A DNA stretch of 36,090 nucleotides, from positions 1 through 36,090 of the forward strand of contig JAJEBU010000008.1 of assembly GCA_022822375.1 (NCBI GenBank), given 5' to 3'. Origin of the DNA: Dehalococcoidia bacterium. Its GTDB lineage: Bacteria; Chloroflexota; Dehalococcoidia; Bin125. The notes below the pieces were generated by a model. It did no database searches, had not been told where the DNA came from, and saw only the letters and a list, made by a program, of their open reading frames with translations. The translations under genes were made by a program, and so were the position numbers. Of this stretch, positions 7,725-16,022 are shown one piece after another. The first letter of the stretch is position 1. Every line of letters begins with the position of its first letter.

Positions 7725-10700
7725 GTGAGCATGCCCACGCCCGCTTCCGCGATCAAGCAATGGTCAGATTCACTCGTTGACATCGGCGGACGCAACCGCC
7801 TGCTCTTCTACAAGCCGCAGCGCAGCGGCACGATTGACTTCTTTCCCAATCAGGACGCCGATCCAGTCGTCGTGGCGCAGCTGTTGGACGGCGTCTCGAT
7901 CCGTCTGTCCGACGCGGTGCCGAACGACGAACGAATCATGCGCCGCGGCCGCGCCATCCACAGCAAGTCGAAGGAACACGAAGAGGAACAAGGGGTTCGC
8001 AGCCTCTATCTGGGGCGCCGCATGGCGAGCTGGTCCGATCCAGGAGGCCGCGAACCAGCCGCCCCCATCCTTCTGAGCGCGATCCGCATTGAGCCATTGG
8101 GCCGGCTGGGCGATGACTTTCTGCTCGAACGGAGCGACGACTGGGAATTCAACCCAAGCCTGCTGCACTATCTGCGTGCAGAATTTCATGCTGACTTCGA
8201 CGAAAGTGGTCTGCAACAGGCGGTCGAGGGCGGGCTGTTGGACCAGGCGTTGGACCTGTTCCAGAGTGGAGCGGCGACCGTCTCTGGACTGGAGATCTCA
8301 GACCGGATCGTGCTGGGCACGTTCTCCTATGCCAAGCTGCCGATGGTGCGCGATCTCGAGCAGTCGTCGGAAGACGTAGCGGCGCACCCGCTGGTGATGG
8401 GACTGACTGGCGATCAAGACGCGCGTCAGCTGCTGCGCGGCGGCGTGCTTGCTTTCGGAGATGGTCCGAGTGAGATCGCCGATGATCCTCCACCCCAGGA
8501 TGAGTTCCTGATCCTGGACGCCGACGGGTCGCAGAGCCGAGTGATCAATGCCGCGCTGCAAGGCCGCAATCTGGTCATGGTCGGCCCGCCGGGCACCGGC
8601 AAGAGTCAGACCATCGCGAATCTGATTGCCGCACTTGCCGCCAGAGGGAAGTCATCGCTCTTCGTCGCCGAGAAGCGCGCCGCCATCGACGCCGTCACCA
8701 AACGCTTGAACAACGCCGGCTTGCAGGACCTCGTCCTCGATCTCCACGAGGGCGTCCGCAGCCGGAGGCGGACAGCCGAACAACTCGCAAGCTCGCTCGA
8801 CGCGGCCGCGCGATCAATCGATCCCAACACGATCAGCCTCCATGAGGAGCTCAGCCGCAACAAGGATCGGCTGAACAGCGCTAGTCGCGCACTGCACTGG
8901 ATTCGACCGCCGTGGGGCTTGTCAGTCTTTGACATTCACAATGAGCTGTTCAGCGTTGATCCCTCCGCGTTGAGCGAGTTTCGTCTGCGTGGATCGGTCG
9001 TGCGTGAACTCGGCGAGCGCCAGCGTGGTGAGGCTGCGGACGGCATCGTCGAGTACATCCAGCTTGGCGGCGCCCGGCTTGACTCCGATGACGATGCGCT
9101 CTGGTCGGCCGCGCATCGAGTGGGCCGGGTCACCACGGCCGAACAGAGCGATGACATTCGCGACACGCTCGACGATTTGAGAGTCAATGACCTGCGCCGC
9201 TTGCTCAGCGCGGTCGATGGCGTGGCGGCGGCACTGCATTGTCAGCGCCCAGCAAGCCCGAAGGCGGTCGGACCGTGGCTTGACTCACTTGAGCGCCTCG
9301 GCGTTTCGCTCGAGCAGGTCACCCACGACGCGTTCACACTCGAACGATCCATCGTCGAGGTTGATCTGGCTCCTGTGGACAGCGGTGTGGTCGGCCGACT
9401 GATCGCGTTCCTGACCAAGCCGGCCTATCGCAGCGCCCGGCAACACGCGGAGGCGCTGTTGCGCGATGACCAGGCGAGCCCGTCAACGTCGCGGACGATG
9501 CTGATCGATGCGCTCGACGCCGCGGACGCCTGGCGCGATCAGTCGGCGAGCGCGCCGATTCCGCAGTCCGTCCCAGCGCTTGACGATGTTCATGCCGCGC
9601 TGCAGAGCGTGATGCAGGGTCTCGATGCCCTTAGCGATGCCACGGAGAGCGAGCGCCCGCTCAGTGTGCTCGGTTGGCCGCAGCTGCAATCGCTCCTCGA
9701 AAGGCTGGCAAGCGCAGAGTCACAAGCGGCGCTGGCGCGTCTGCCTCGACTCCAACAGCTGCGCAGCCGGTTCTTGCAGCTCGGACTCGCCAGACTCTTG
9801 CGCCATGCCGGAGAGCAGCAATGGACCGAGATCGAGGCGCGAGGCCGCTTCCAGGCGATCTGGCTGCTCTCGGTGCTCGATGAGATTCGCTTGGGCGATG
9901 CCAATGTCGACGCGTTCCGCGCTGACGTACAAGACGCCGCCGCGATTCGTTTTGCCGAAGCCGATCGTGAGCATGTTGGGGTCGGCGCTCGGCGCGTGCA
10001 GCGTGCTTGGGCCGAGCATGTGACCACGGCTCGCAACGAGCTACAGGAGCAAGAAGAGATCGTGCGGCGTGAAGCGCACAAGAAACGCCGCCATATGTCG
10101 ACTCGGCAGCTGATTCGAGAGGCGCCCGATCTGCTGCTGAAGCTGAAACCGTGTTGGGCGATGTCGCCCTTGGTAGTGCCGCAGATTCTGCCGCGCGAGC
10201 AACTGTTCGACGTCGTGATCTTCGATGAAGCATCGCAGATCCTGCCCGCCGACGGCGTACCCGCGCTATTGCGCGGCCGACGCGCCGTCGTCGCCGGCGA
10301 CTCTAAACAGCTGCCGCCGACGACCTTCTTCACCTCCACAGCCGACGATTATGAAGCAGAGGAGGACGCAGACTCAGTGAATGACGCTGACCGCCCGGTG
10401 ACTGCTGACATGGAGTCGGTGCTGGACGCGGTGAGTGCGCTCATCCCTGGCAACTCTCGCACTCTGAGTTGGCACTACCGCAGTCTCGACGAGCGATTGA
10501 TTGCATTCTCCAATCATCACATCTACGACGGCTCCTTGACGACGTTCCCCAACGCGCTGGCCGAAGACTGCATCCGCCACGTGTTGGTGCCGTTCTCGGA
10601 ACGCGCTGTAACCAGCAAGGCGTCCAACTCGGCGGAGGTCGATGTGGTCGTCGAGATGATTCTGGAACATGCCTCGCAGCGGCCGAGCGAGTCGTTGGGG

Positions 10701-11777
10701 GTGATTGCATTTGGGATCAACCATGCGCACCGGATCGAGGAAACGCTGCGCGAACGCCGCGTCGCGCGACCGGACCTGGACGAGTTCTTCAACGAGCAGC
10801 GCGACGAGCCGTTCTTTGTCAAGAACCTGGAGCGGGTGCAGGGTGACGAGCGAGATGCGATCATCCTGACGGTGGGCTACGGGCGCGCCGAGCACGGTCG
10901 GATGCGCTATTACTTCGGACCGCTCAACCAGGAGGGCGGATACCGGCGGCTCAACGTCGCGGTGACGAGAGCCAAGCGGCGCCTGACAGCGGTCAGCACA
11001 TTCACGGCTGCTGACATGGATCCCGACGCCCTAAACACGGAGGGTCCGAGGCTGTTGCGTGAGTACCTGGCCTACTGCGTCAGCGCCGGCAGAGACCTTG
11101 GTTCGGCCCGACGCGATGTGGAGCCGCTCAATCCCTTCGAGATCGATATCCGCAACGCGCTTGATCAGGCCGGCATCCCGCTTCAGACACAGTACGGCGC
11201 TTCGGGCTACCGGATCGACTTCGCCGCCATGCATCCAGAGCAGCCGAGCCGTCCGGTGCTCGCGATTGAAGCCGATGGCAAGAGCTATCACAGCGCGATC
11301 AACGCGCGCGAACGCGACCGCTTGCGCCAGGAGCACCTCGAGCGTCTCGGCTGGCAGTTTCACCGCATTTGGTCGACCGAGTGGTTCCGCAATCGGGAAC
11401 AGGAGATCAACCGCGCCGTTGAGGCCTGGCGCAGGGCGGTCGAGGCGGCGGATCGGGCAAGCACGTTCTCACCTTCGCCGGCCGCGGAGCGAATTGATTC
11501 CGCCGAGACGGTTACGGCTGCGGCTGCGGCGGCGGTCAGGACAGATCGTGAGCCGCTCCCGCCCATTCGCTTCAAGCGACCCATCAACGAGTATGAGGAC
11601 GGCGAGCTCGACGCGATGGTCCGCTGGGCCCAGTCGGACGGCCTGCTCCATACGAATGAACAACTCATCCGACTGATCGCGGAAGAGATGGGCTACAAAC
11701 GCCTGGGACACCGTATTCGCGAACATCTTGGCCGCGCCATCGAGCGCGTCAGCCACGCGGGAAAGCACCAACCATGA
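7725..11777 (+). CDS. DUF4011-SF1 helicase-Vsr-like nuclease, Hhe-type antiviral protein
   Basis: A 1350-residue multidomain protein. The N-terminus (about 9-60) has the DUF4011 pattern: W..SLVDIGGRNRLL. The Upf1-like superfamily 1 helicase core has Walker A GPPGTGKS at 287-294, DEAS Walker B at 834-837, a GDSKQLPP motif soon after, and motif VI NVAVTRAKRRL from 1077. A long, mostly helical insertion separates Walker A from Walker B. The C-terminus (about 1150-1220) is a Vsr/DUF559-type PD-(D/E)xK nuclease: Asp1165, then E1182-A-D-G-K. From memory, this architecture was reported as the single-gene phage defence system Hhe. The GTG start at 7725 is used; ATG at 7731 is equally possible and neither has a clear ribosome site. 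Its stop overlaps the next start (ATGA). Confidence 0.88.
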   Translation: MSMPTPASAIKQWSDSLVDIGGRNRLLFYKPQRSGTIDFFPNQDADPVVVAQLLDGVSIRLSDAVPNDERIMRRGRAIHSKSKEHEEEQGVRSLYLGRRMASWSDPGGREPAAPILLSAIRIEPLGRLGDDFLLERSDDWEFNPSLLHYLRAEFHADFDESGLQQAVEGGLLDQALDLFQSGAATVSGLEISDRIVLGTFSYAKLPMVRDLEQSSEDVAAHPLVMGLTGDQDARQLLRGGVLAFGDGPSEIADDPPPQDEFLILDADGSQSRVINAALQGRNLVMVGPPGTGKSQTIANLIAALAARGKSSLFVAEKRAAIDAVTKRLNNAGLQDLVLDLHEGVRSRRRTAEQLASSLDAAARSIDPNTISLHEELSRNKDRLNSASRALHWIRPPWGLSVFDIHNELFSVDPSALSEFRLRGSVVRELGERQRGEAADGIVEYIQLGGARLDSDDDALWSAAHRVGRVTTAEQSDDIRDTLDDLRVNDLRRLLSAVDGVAAALHCQRPASPKAVGPWLDSLERLGVSLEQVTHDAFTLERSIVEVDLAPVDSGVVGRLIAFLTKPAYRSARQHAEALLRDDQASPSTSRTMLIDALDAADAWRDQSASAPIPQSVPALDDVHAALQSVMQGLDALSDATESERPLSVLGWPQLQSLLERLASAESQAALARLPRLQQLRSRFLQLGLARLLRHAGEQQWTEIEARGRFQAIWLLSVLDEIRLGDANVDAFRADVQDAAAIRFAEADREHVGVGARRVQRAWAEHVTTARNELQEQEEIVRREAHKKRRHMSTRQLIREAPDLLLKLKPCWAMSPLVVPQILPREQLFDVVIFDEASQILPADGVPALLRGRRAVVAGDSKQLPPTTFFTSTADDYEAEEDADSVNDADRPVTADMESVLDAVSALIPGNSRTLSWHYRSLDERLIAFSNHHIYDGSLTTFPNALAEDCIRHVLVPFSERAVTSKASNSAEVDVVVEMILEHASQRPSESLGVIAFGINHAHRIEETLRERRVARPDLDEFFNEQRDEPFFVKNLERVQGDERDAIILTVGYGRAEHGRMRYYFGPLNQEGGYRRLNVAVTRAKRRLTAVSTFTAADMDPDALNTEGPRLLREYLAYCVSAGRDLGSARRDVEPLNPFEIDIRNALDQAGIPLQTQYGASGYRIDFAAMHPEQPSRPVLAIEADGKSYHSAINARERDRLRQEHLERLGWQFHRIWSTEWFRNREQEINRAVEAWRRAVEAADRASTFSPSPAAERIDSAETVTAAAAAAVRTDREPLPPIRFKRPINEYEDGELDAMVRWAQSDGLLHTNEQLIRLIAEEMGYKRLGHRIREHLGRAIERVSHAGKHQP

Positions 11778-14395
11778 CCGACACCGACCAGCACCTTCTG
11801 TCCGACCTCCGCGTCGTCGAGATCGGCGACGAAGTCTCGGCGTATGCCGGACGGCTGCTCGCTGGACTCGGCGCGGAGGTGATCAAGGTCGAGCCGCCTG
11901 AGGGCTGCACGACCCGCAACATCGGTCCCTTCTTCGAGGACCAGCCGGGACTCGAGCGCTCGCTCTTCTGGTGGCACTACGGACTGGGCAAGCGTTCCGT
12001 CACGCTCGACTTGAGCGATGCCGACGGTCGCGAGGCGCTCCTACGCCTGCTCGCCACCGCTGACATGTTGCTTGACGCTCGGCCTCGCGCCGACCTCGAA
12101 ACGCTTGGCGAGGGCGCGATTCGCGCTGCCAACTCCGACATCGTGATCGCCCGCATGACTCCCTTTGGCGACGACGGACCCTGGGCCGACTACCGCGGCT
12201 CCGACCTCGTTCATCTGGCGCTCGGCGGCGAGATGATGAACTGCGGCTACGATCCGCAGCCCGACGGCACGTACGACACACCGCCGATCGCGCCGCAGAT
12301 GTGGCACGCCTACCACATCGCCGGCGAACTGACGGTGATGAACGCCATCGGCGCGCTGATCGACCGTGGCCGATCGGGCCGCGCGCAGACCCTGCACACG
12401 GCTGTCCACGACGCCGTCGCCAAGAACACCGAGCTCGACCTGATGAGCTGGGTCTACCGCAGGGCGCGATTCTATCGGCAGACCTGTCGGCACGCGGCCG
12501 AGCGGGTGACGCCGCTGCCCTCGATCGGTCCGACCAAGGACGGTCGCTGGGTGATGGCGCTGCCGCGCGGACGATCGCAGTCGCTGATCGACTTCCTTGA
12601 CCGCTATGACATGGCGGCAGACCTCAACGACGATCCGCCGGAGGCCGGCGGCGCCAGTACCCGCTCGCGCGGTGAGACTGCGGCGCATCTGCAGGAAGTG
12701 ACCCAACGACTGATTCGCAAGTTCCAATTCGAGGACGTCCCCTGGCGTGACGCGCAGGATCTCGGCCATCTCTGGGCGCCGCTGCGCAAGCCGCACGAGA
12801 ACGCGCTCGACCCTCACTGGTGGGAGCGCGGCAGCTTCGCGAAGGTTGAGCATCCGGAGCACCAGGTGGACGGCGAACCCGCCGAGTTCGTCTACACATC
12901 GAGCAAATGGGTGTCGTCCGAGACGTCGTGGAAGGTTGGGCCTCGCGCCCCGTTGCTCGGCGAGCACAACGACGAGATCCTCGGCGAGCTCGATGCCCCG
13001 CGGCCACCTGCACCAGTGTCCCATGGGGTGTCGGCCGAGTCGTCCAACGGTGCGGGTAATCTCTCACGTTGGGGGACGCCATTCCCCCTTGACGGTGTGC
13101 GCATTCTCGACTTCACCTGGTGGCTGGCCTCGGGTGGCGCGCCGAGATTCCTCTCCGCGCTCGGTGCCGAAGACATCAAGGTCGAGTGGCACCAAAACAT
13201 GGACCTGCGCATGGGCATGGCGCAGTACGGCGTCGGCGGCCAGGCGGCGCGCGATGCGCTCGGCGTCGGCGATGAGCCGCTCCAGGCTGACCTCTCGACA
13301 ATCAACCGCTCGGGACAGTTCAACGACTTCCACGCCGGACATCGCGGCCTCTCGCTCAATCTGCGCGATCCGCGCGGACTGGAGATCGCGAAGCAGCTCG
13401 TCGCCGTGTCAGACATCGTGGCCGAGGGCTTCTCGCCCGGCGTGATGGAGCGCTGGGGTCTGGGCTACGACGTGATGAAGGAGATCAAGCCCGACATCAT
13501 CTATCTCTCGCAGTCAGGCATGGGACAGGTCGGCGTGTACGGACGCTACCGCACCGTTGGCCCGATCGCCGCGTCGTTCGGGGCGGTGTCTGAGATGTCG
13601 GGTCTGCCCGAGCCGTACGCGCCGGCCGGCTGGGGCTACAGCTATCTCGATTGGTTCGGCGCCTACAATCTCGCCAACGCGATGATGGCTGCGCTCTACT
13701 ACCGCGACCGCACGGGCAAGGGCCAGTGGATCGACTCATCCCAAGTCGACGCGGGCATCTACCTGAACGGCACCTCGGTGCTGGAGTGGTCGGCCAACGA
13801 CACGGTCTGGCAGCGCTACGGGAATCGCTCGCCCTACAAGCCGGCGGCGCCACACGGCGCATACCCATGCCGCGACGACATCGAGTCCTCCGACCGCTGG
13901 GTCGCCATCGCCTGCTTCGACGAGTCCGACTGGCAGTCACTCAAGCGGGTCATGGGCGATCCTGAGTGGGCGGCCGACGACCGCTTCGCCACGCTCGCCG
14001 AGCGCATCGCGCAGTACGACGAGCTCGATGAGCGCATCTCGGAGTGGACGCGCACGCAAGACCGCTACGACGTGATGCAGCGGCTGCAAGCGGAAGGAGT
14101 CGCGGCCGGCGTCTGTCAGGACGCCCAAGACCGCGTCGAGGCCGATCCGCAGCTGAGTCATCTGAACTGGCTGACCGAGGTCGAACACACGGAGATGGGC
14201 GCCTGGCCGACCAAAGAGGTCCCTGTCAAGTGGAGTGAGACGCCGCCCTTCATGGGAGGCCCCATCGATCGGGGAGCCCCCTGTTACGGCGAGGACAACC
14301 ACTACGTCCTGGGAGAGCTACTCGGCATAAGTGCCAAGGAAATCAGCAAGCTAGCAGAAGACGGCATCATCGCGGAGGGCCTGACGAGGGTTTAG
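11774..14395 (+). CDS. CaiB/BaiF family CoA transferase, two fused catalytic domains
   Basis: An 873-residue protein made of two family III CoA-transferase domains (about 8-410 and 435-865); most relatives have one domain of about 400 residues and dimerise. Both halves keep the N-terminal signature (LRVVEIGD...LAGLGAEVIKVE and VRILDFT...LSALGAEDIKVE). Both also keep the Asp that forms the acyl-aspartyl intermediate: Asp213 in HTAVHDAV and Asp659 in SSQVDAG, after a GKGQWID element. The enzyme moves CoA between carboxylic acids and is often paired with acyl-CoA dehydrogenases such as the one two genes upstream. The ATG overlaps the helicase stop by four bases, implying translational coupling. 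The acid substrate is unknown. Confidence 0.92.
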   Translation: MTDTDQHLLSDLRVVEIGDEVSAYAGRLLAGLGAEVIKVEPPEGCTTRNIGPFFEDQPGLERSLFWWHYGLGKRSVTLDLSDADGREALLRLLATADMLLDARPRADLETLGEGAIRAANSDIVIARMTPFGDDGPWADYRGSDLVHLALGGEMMNCGYDPQPDGTYDTPPIAPQMWHAYHIAGELTVMNAIGALIDRGRSGRAQTLHTAVHDAVAKNTELDLMSWVYRRARFYRQTCRHAAERVTPLPSIGPTKDGRWVMALPRGRSQSLIDFLDRYDMAADLNDDPPEAGGASTRSRGETAAHLQEVTQRLIRKFQFEDVPWRDAQDLGHLWAPLRKPHENALDPHWWERGSFAKVEHPEHQVDGEPAEFVYTSSKWVSSETSWKVGPRAPLLGEHNDEILGELDAPRPPAPVSHGVSAESSNGAGNLSRWGTPFPLDGVRILDFTWWLASGGAPRFLSALGAEDIKVEWHQNMDLRMGMAQYGVGGQAARDALGVGDEPLQADLSTINRSGQFNDFHAGHRGLSLNLRDPRGLEIAKQLVAVSDIVAEGFSPGVMERWGLGYDVMKEIKPDIIYLSQSGMGQVGVYGRYRTVGPIAASFGAVSEMSGLPEPYAPAGWGYSYLDWFGAYNLANAMMAALYYRDRTGKGQWIDSSQVDAGIYLNGTSVLEWSANDTVWQRYGNRSPYKPAAPHGAYPCRDDIESSDRWVAIACFDESDWQSLKRVMGDPEWAADDRFATLAERIAQYDELDERISEWTRTQDRYDVMQRLQAEGVAAGVCQDAQDRVEADPQLSHLNWLTEVEHTEMGAWPTKEVPVKWSETPPFMGGPIDRGAPCYGEDNHYVLGELLGISAKEISKLAEDGIIAEGLTRV

Positions 14396-14412
14396 GCCGC
14401 AGCGGGGGCGAC

Positions 14413-14436
14413 GCTCAGGCCACTCGTCGCCTGAGC
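14413..14436. terminator. Hairpin between convergent genes
   Basis: Perfect 8-bp stem, 14413-14420 with 14429-14436, around an 8-base loop. It lies between the CoA-transferase stop and the DUF1828 stop, overlapping the latter. It could end transcription in both directions, although no clear T-run follows on either strand. Confidence 0.55.
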
Positions 14437-15194
14437 TTGCGGGTTAGATCGTCGGTCGATTCAAGCGACGAAACCATGTCGCCCCCGACATCGGACAGTC
14501 GTGCAAGGTCGCTCCTCGTTATCTCAGCCTGGTTCTCAAAGACGATGAGCGACTCAAAGTCCAGTTGCTGACGATGAAAATAGCCGAGCATGATGGTGGT
14601 TAGCCTCGCCTTGTCCCGGTTGGGGACCCCATAGAGAAACAAGGGAGCGCGGCCCTTTCCCTCGATTCGGTAGTCGACCGGATAGGCCTCCGCGTTTGGG
14701 ACATCGGGCAGATAGCCTCTCTCCAACTTGTCCTCGTCCACAACGCCCGTGAGATAGTCGGCCAGGTCGTCGTAGAAGGTGGATCCGACGTTGGACCGCG
14801 ACAGCAGGGTCAGATCGTAGATGCGGGTAAGAGCCTGGCCGAAGTTGAAGATCGCTTCCGGTAGTCGCTCCGCCGAGGTATCGACCGCGAACACGCCCTC
14901 TTCGTAGAGCAGGCTGCTCTCGCCGACGATTCGCTCCAGGAGCATTCCGCGTGTGCCGTCTAGGAAGGCGTCGACGTCGTGTTCGTAGCTGATATGCATC
15001 AGTGTGTGGCCGTGGTCCGAGAGGCGTAGCCCACCCCCTACCGCCTCCGCCAAGTGGAAGGGATAGCCATCACCGTCGGGGAATCTGAAGTGGGTGCGCA
15101 GCATGAGCTCGCCGTCCGGACGTTCGACCACGCCGACATCCTCGCAGAGACGAGAGCAGAGCAGGTCTCGTAGCGCTTCAGCGTCCAGCGTCAT
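14415..15194 (-). CDS. DUF1828-domain protein, downstream gene of a coupled pair
   Basis: A 259-residue soluble protein of unknown function. The N-terminal 130 residues match what I know of DUF1828: a segment like TPxxFPDGDGYPFHL, then GLRLSDHGHTLMHIS, then a conserved LTRIYDLTLL helix near 120-130. The C-terminal half (a YPVDYRIEGKGRAPLFLYGV core) resembles the DUF1829 part that often follows. Its ATG overlaps the stop of the upstream gene (ATGA), so the two products are probably made in fixed ratio. Base composition is less GC-rich than the flanking metabolic genes, which hints at transfer. DUF1828 genes are often found in mobile or defence contexts; function here is unknown. Confidence 0.7.
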   Translation of the reverse strand: MTLDAEALRDLLCSRLCEDVGVVERPDGELMLRTHFRFPDGDGYPFHLAEAVGGGLRLSDHGHTLMHISYEHDVDAFLDGTRGMLLERIVGESSLLYEEGVFAVDTSAERLPEAIFNFGQALTRIYDLTLLSRSNVGSTFYDDLADYLTGVVDEDKLERGYLPDVPNAEAYPVDYRIEGKGRAPLFLYGVPNRDKARLTTIMLGYFHRQQLDFESLIVFENQAEITRSDLARLSDVGGDMVSSLESTDDLTRKLRRRVA

Positions 15195-15652
15195 TGCAGC
15201 CTTCCCTGATCTGGAGCCGGCTGCTCAATTCCTCCGACTCGGAAGTCTTCGAGCAAGCATCCTAGAGCGCCATCAAGGGTAGTGAACCTGTCGGTCTCCT
15301 CGGCTTCGGACTCTGGTTTCTTGCCCGTCGCGATTGCCTGAACCGTGGCGAAGTGAATGTGGGCACGGAACTCGATATCCCCGTGAATGTGGCTTGGACC
15401 GTTGTAACGTGCCAGTGTCAGCCGAGCGCCTCCTGGAGGAAGGAGGGCGATACCACATGAGAAATCGTGGTCGTCGATTACGCTCTGTCGCAGGTAGATT
15501 GCAAAAGCGGTCTCGTCGTCTCCCGCAACGACCTGAAAGTTCCGCTGGCGGTGGCCTGGCTTCTCGACCCAGCGCGCGCCTGGATTGGTGACCCTCTTGG
15601 GCAATGCCCGAAGCTCCTTCAATTCATCTTCACTGTAAAGCTTGGTCGCCAT
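15191..15652 (-). CDS. DUF6978-like protein, upstream gene of a coupled pair
   Basis: A 153-residue protein of unknown function. Visible traits are a basic N-terminus with an R-x-F-x-V strand, a YLRQSVIDDHDFSCGIAL segment, LTLARYNGPSHIHGD and a second AHIHFATVQAI motif. The HIH repeats and the R-Y-N-G element resemble the DUF6978 family, which I recall occurring beside DUF1828 genes; that match is from memory. A TAGGAT box lies exactly six bases upstream of the ATG, so the transcript may be leaderless; AGGA inside that box could alternatively act as a weak ribosome site. The gene overlaps the DUF1828 gene by four bases. Confidence 0.55.
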   Translation of the reverse strand: MATKLYSEDELKELRALPKRVTNPGARWVEKPGHRQRNFQVVAGDDETAFAIYLRQSVIDDHDFSCGIALLPPGGARLTLARYNGPSHIHGDIEFRAHIHFATVQAIATGKKPESEAEETDRFTTLDGALGCLLEDFRVGGIEQPAPDQGRLQ

Positions 15653-15658
15653 ACGAAG

Positions 15659-15664
15659 ATCCTA
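15659..15664 (-). promoter_or_regulatory. Candidate -10 box of a leaderless promoter (DUF6978-like gene)
   Basis: TAGGAT on the minus strand ends six bases before the ATG at 15652, which would put transcription start at or next to the start codon. No convincing -35 was seen. Confidence 0.4.
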
Positions 15665-15737
15665 GAGCAGACTCAGAATGGATTGATGAGCATGCATTCG
15701 TCGCTACGGTAAGGGGCCCTCTTGGGATACGGATGGT

Positions 15738-15980
15738 CTACCCAGTCGTGACGACCTCTGTGCCGTGCTCGACGACGAGGAAGCGATCTCCGTTGGGATG
15801 GCGCACGTGGTTGCCCTGATCGTCGATCACTTGCCAGATGCGCTTGACCGTTGTCTTGGCGCGCATCTTCCCGCCGTCCGTGAACTCGTACTCCGCCCAA
15901 TCCTCGCGCCGAATCTCGAACTGCACCTCGATGGCGTCTCGCTCCGTCCCGTTGACGTTGAGCTTGCGAACTTCAGCCAT
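15738..15980 (-). CDS. Small conserved-looking protein of unknown function
   Basis: Eighty residues, soluble, charged, rich in beta-strand pattern (RKLNVNGTERDAIEVQFEI, then KTTVKRIWQVIDDQGNHV). I do not recognise the family. The start at 15980 is preferred because GAGGAAGG lies eight bases upstream; the in-frame ATG at 15998 overlaps that ribosome site itself. It lies 42 bases after the stop of the esterase gene on the same strand and may be cotranscribed with it and the alcohol dehydrogenase. Coding reality is supported by the good ribosome site and neighbour orientation only. Confidence 0.6.
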   Translation of the reverse strand: MAEVRKLNVNGTERDAIEVQFEIRREDWAEYEFTDGGKMRAKTTVKRIWQVIDDQGNHVRHPNGDRFLVVEHGTEVVTTG

Positions 15981-16022
15981 GGTGAACGCCTTCCTCAAGC
16001 ACCCGTGAGAGGCAGCCGGTGC

